From the NCBI GenBank assembly GCA_029260735.1, contig JAJDCR010000140.1, forward strand, positions 1-64,000: a stretch of DNA of 64,000 bases. The letters are read 5' to 3'. Made by a program: the position numbers and the translations under genes. Below the pieces are notes generated by a model. That model was given only the letters and a program-made list of their open reading frames with translations. It was not told the DNA's origin and made no database searches. Source of the DNA: Planctomycetota bacterium. GTDB taxonomy: Bacteria; Planctomycetota; Uabimicrobiia; Uabimicrobiales; Uabimicrobiaceae. Below, piece by piece: positions 63,535-64,000 of this stretch (positions within the stretch are counted from its first letter, which is position 1; each line of letters starts with the position of its first letter).

Positions 63535-64000
63535 ATGGATGCGAATGAAATATCTCCTGATGGAGACGCAGAAGAAACAGCCCCTGAAACTCTTTCCCCT
63601 TCTCTTCTTGCCCTTCAAGAAATAAAAAAACAAAACGAAGAACAACACCAAGATCTCTCTGAAAAAATAGCGAAAATCGAAGAAGAACTCATTCAGAAAA
63701 TCAAGAAAGATCAAAATCAAAAAGAGGCCTTTGAAAAGCTTTACGAAGAAATGAAGCAATACAAAGACAACTTTTTACGAACAGCCGCTCGTCCTATTAT
63801 CGCCGATTTACTTTTACTTTTTGATAATATTGCTCGTATCGAGAAAAAAATGTCTTCCCATGAAGAGGTATCCAAAGATTTGCAATTTTTACGAGAAGAG
63901 TTGGAAGAAATACTTTACCGGCAAGATGTTGAAATGATCACTGAGCATAGTCCTCATTTAGATCGACAGTACCAACGAGCTGTTCAAACTACGGCCACAG
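63535..64000 (+). CDS. GrpE-like nucleotide exchange factor, cut by the window edge
   Basis: The ATG at 63535 is preceded by AGAGGAA. The frame is open for 155 codons to the edge. An acidic start and a Glu/Lys-rich coiled coil (about 30-80) lead to YKDNFLRTAARPIIADLLLL and LREELEEILYRQDVEMI, the GrpE pattern of helix, then beta domain start. GrpE exchanges ADP on DnaK/Hsp70. The sequence is divergent from housekeeping GrpE, so it may be a paralogue; the beta-wing domain lies beyond the edge. Confidence 0.72.
   Translation, partial: MDANEISPDGDAEETAPETLSPSLLALQEIKKQNEEQHQDLSEKIAKIEEELIQKIKKDQNQKEAFEKLYEEMKQYKDNFLRTAARPIIADLLLLFDNIARIEKKMSSHEEVSKDLQFLREELEEILYRQDVEMITEHSPHLDRQYQRAVQTTAT

Noticed and set aside
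1..64000. tRNA, rRNA, CRISPR array, prophage or full insertion sequence
   Set aside because: I looked for cloverleaf-like stems, conserved rRNA stretches, regularly spaced repeats and transposase motifs and found none I could support.

Overview
The window is an AT-rich bacterial chromosome segment. It combines Ser/Thr kinase-like proteins fused to GAF or WD40 repeats, a nearly 3000-residue TPR protein, a PEP-CTERM-type secreted protein, a SWIM/SNF2 pair, an O/P-type porin and many palindromic intergenic repeats. That mix suggests a large-genome, low-GC planctomycete-like (PVC group) bacterium, for example of the Uabimicrobium type. The assignment rests on gene style only; no rRNA or tRNA gene was seen. 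Promoters read as ordinary sigma70 type, and several are TTGaca-N17-TAtaaT.

Positions 1-14000 (minus strand) hold a signalling block. A giant TPR protein is translationally coupled to a calcineurin-like phosphoesterase, followed by two kinase-fold proteins that have both lost the catalytic Asp of HRD (HRN and HKN) and the DFG motif. The second of these carries tandem GAF domains and runs off the window edge. Positions 14000-23300 (plus) hold a PLP enzyme and then a tight three-gene unit: a very long MscS-type channel, a YeiH-type membrane protein and a Cache-HAMP class III adenylate cyclase. Positions 23400-29400 hold a small membrane protein, a thioesterase, a secreted amidase with a propeller-like tail, a MITE-like nested palindrome and an RND pump.

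Positions 29400-35250 (minus) are a beta-oxidation cluster (fadE, fadA, fadN) with a recognisable promoter and a palindromic candidate operator in the fadE leader. Next come an LTA-synthase-like sulfatase-fold enzyme, a MITE-like element, and a canonical Ser/Thr kinase with a membrane segment and about twenty WD40 repeats. Positions 42300-52200 hold a YdjM-type membrane protein, a secreted GATase/OB-fold protein divergent from a porin, a PEP-CTERM protein, and the SWIM and SNF2 genes.

Positions 52200-63432 begin with a response regulator-GGDEF protein. The rest is a near-complete reductive pyrimidine (uracil/thymine) catabolic set: NCS1 permease, PreA, PreT, class III aminotransferase and beta-ureidopropionase on the minus strand, and CoA-acylating (methyl)malonate-semialdehyde dehydrogenase on the plus strand. 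A dihydropyrimidinase is absent from the window. A divergent grpE starts at the right edge.

The intergenic DNA is rich in palindromic repeats. The most striking family (five copies, terminus TAGGGACAAC) supplies the TAG stop codon of two neighbouring genes. Other unusual points are a Shine-Dalgarno sequence separated from its start codon by a perfect hairpin before the beta-ureidopropionase gene, and a roughly 115-residue soluble insert in the NCS1 permease.
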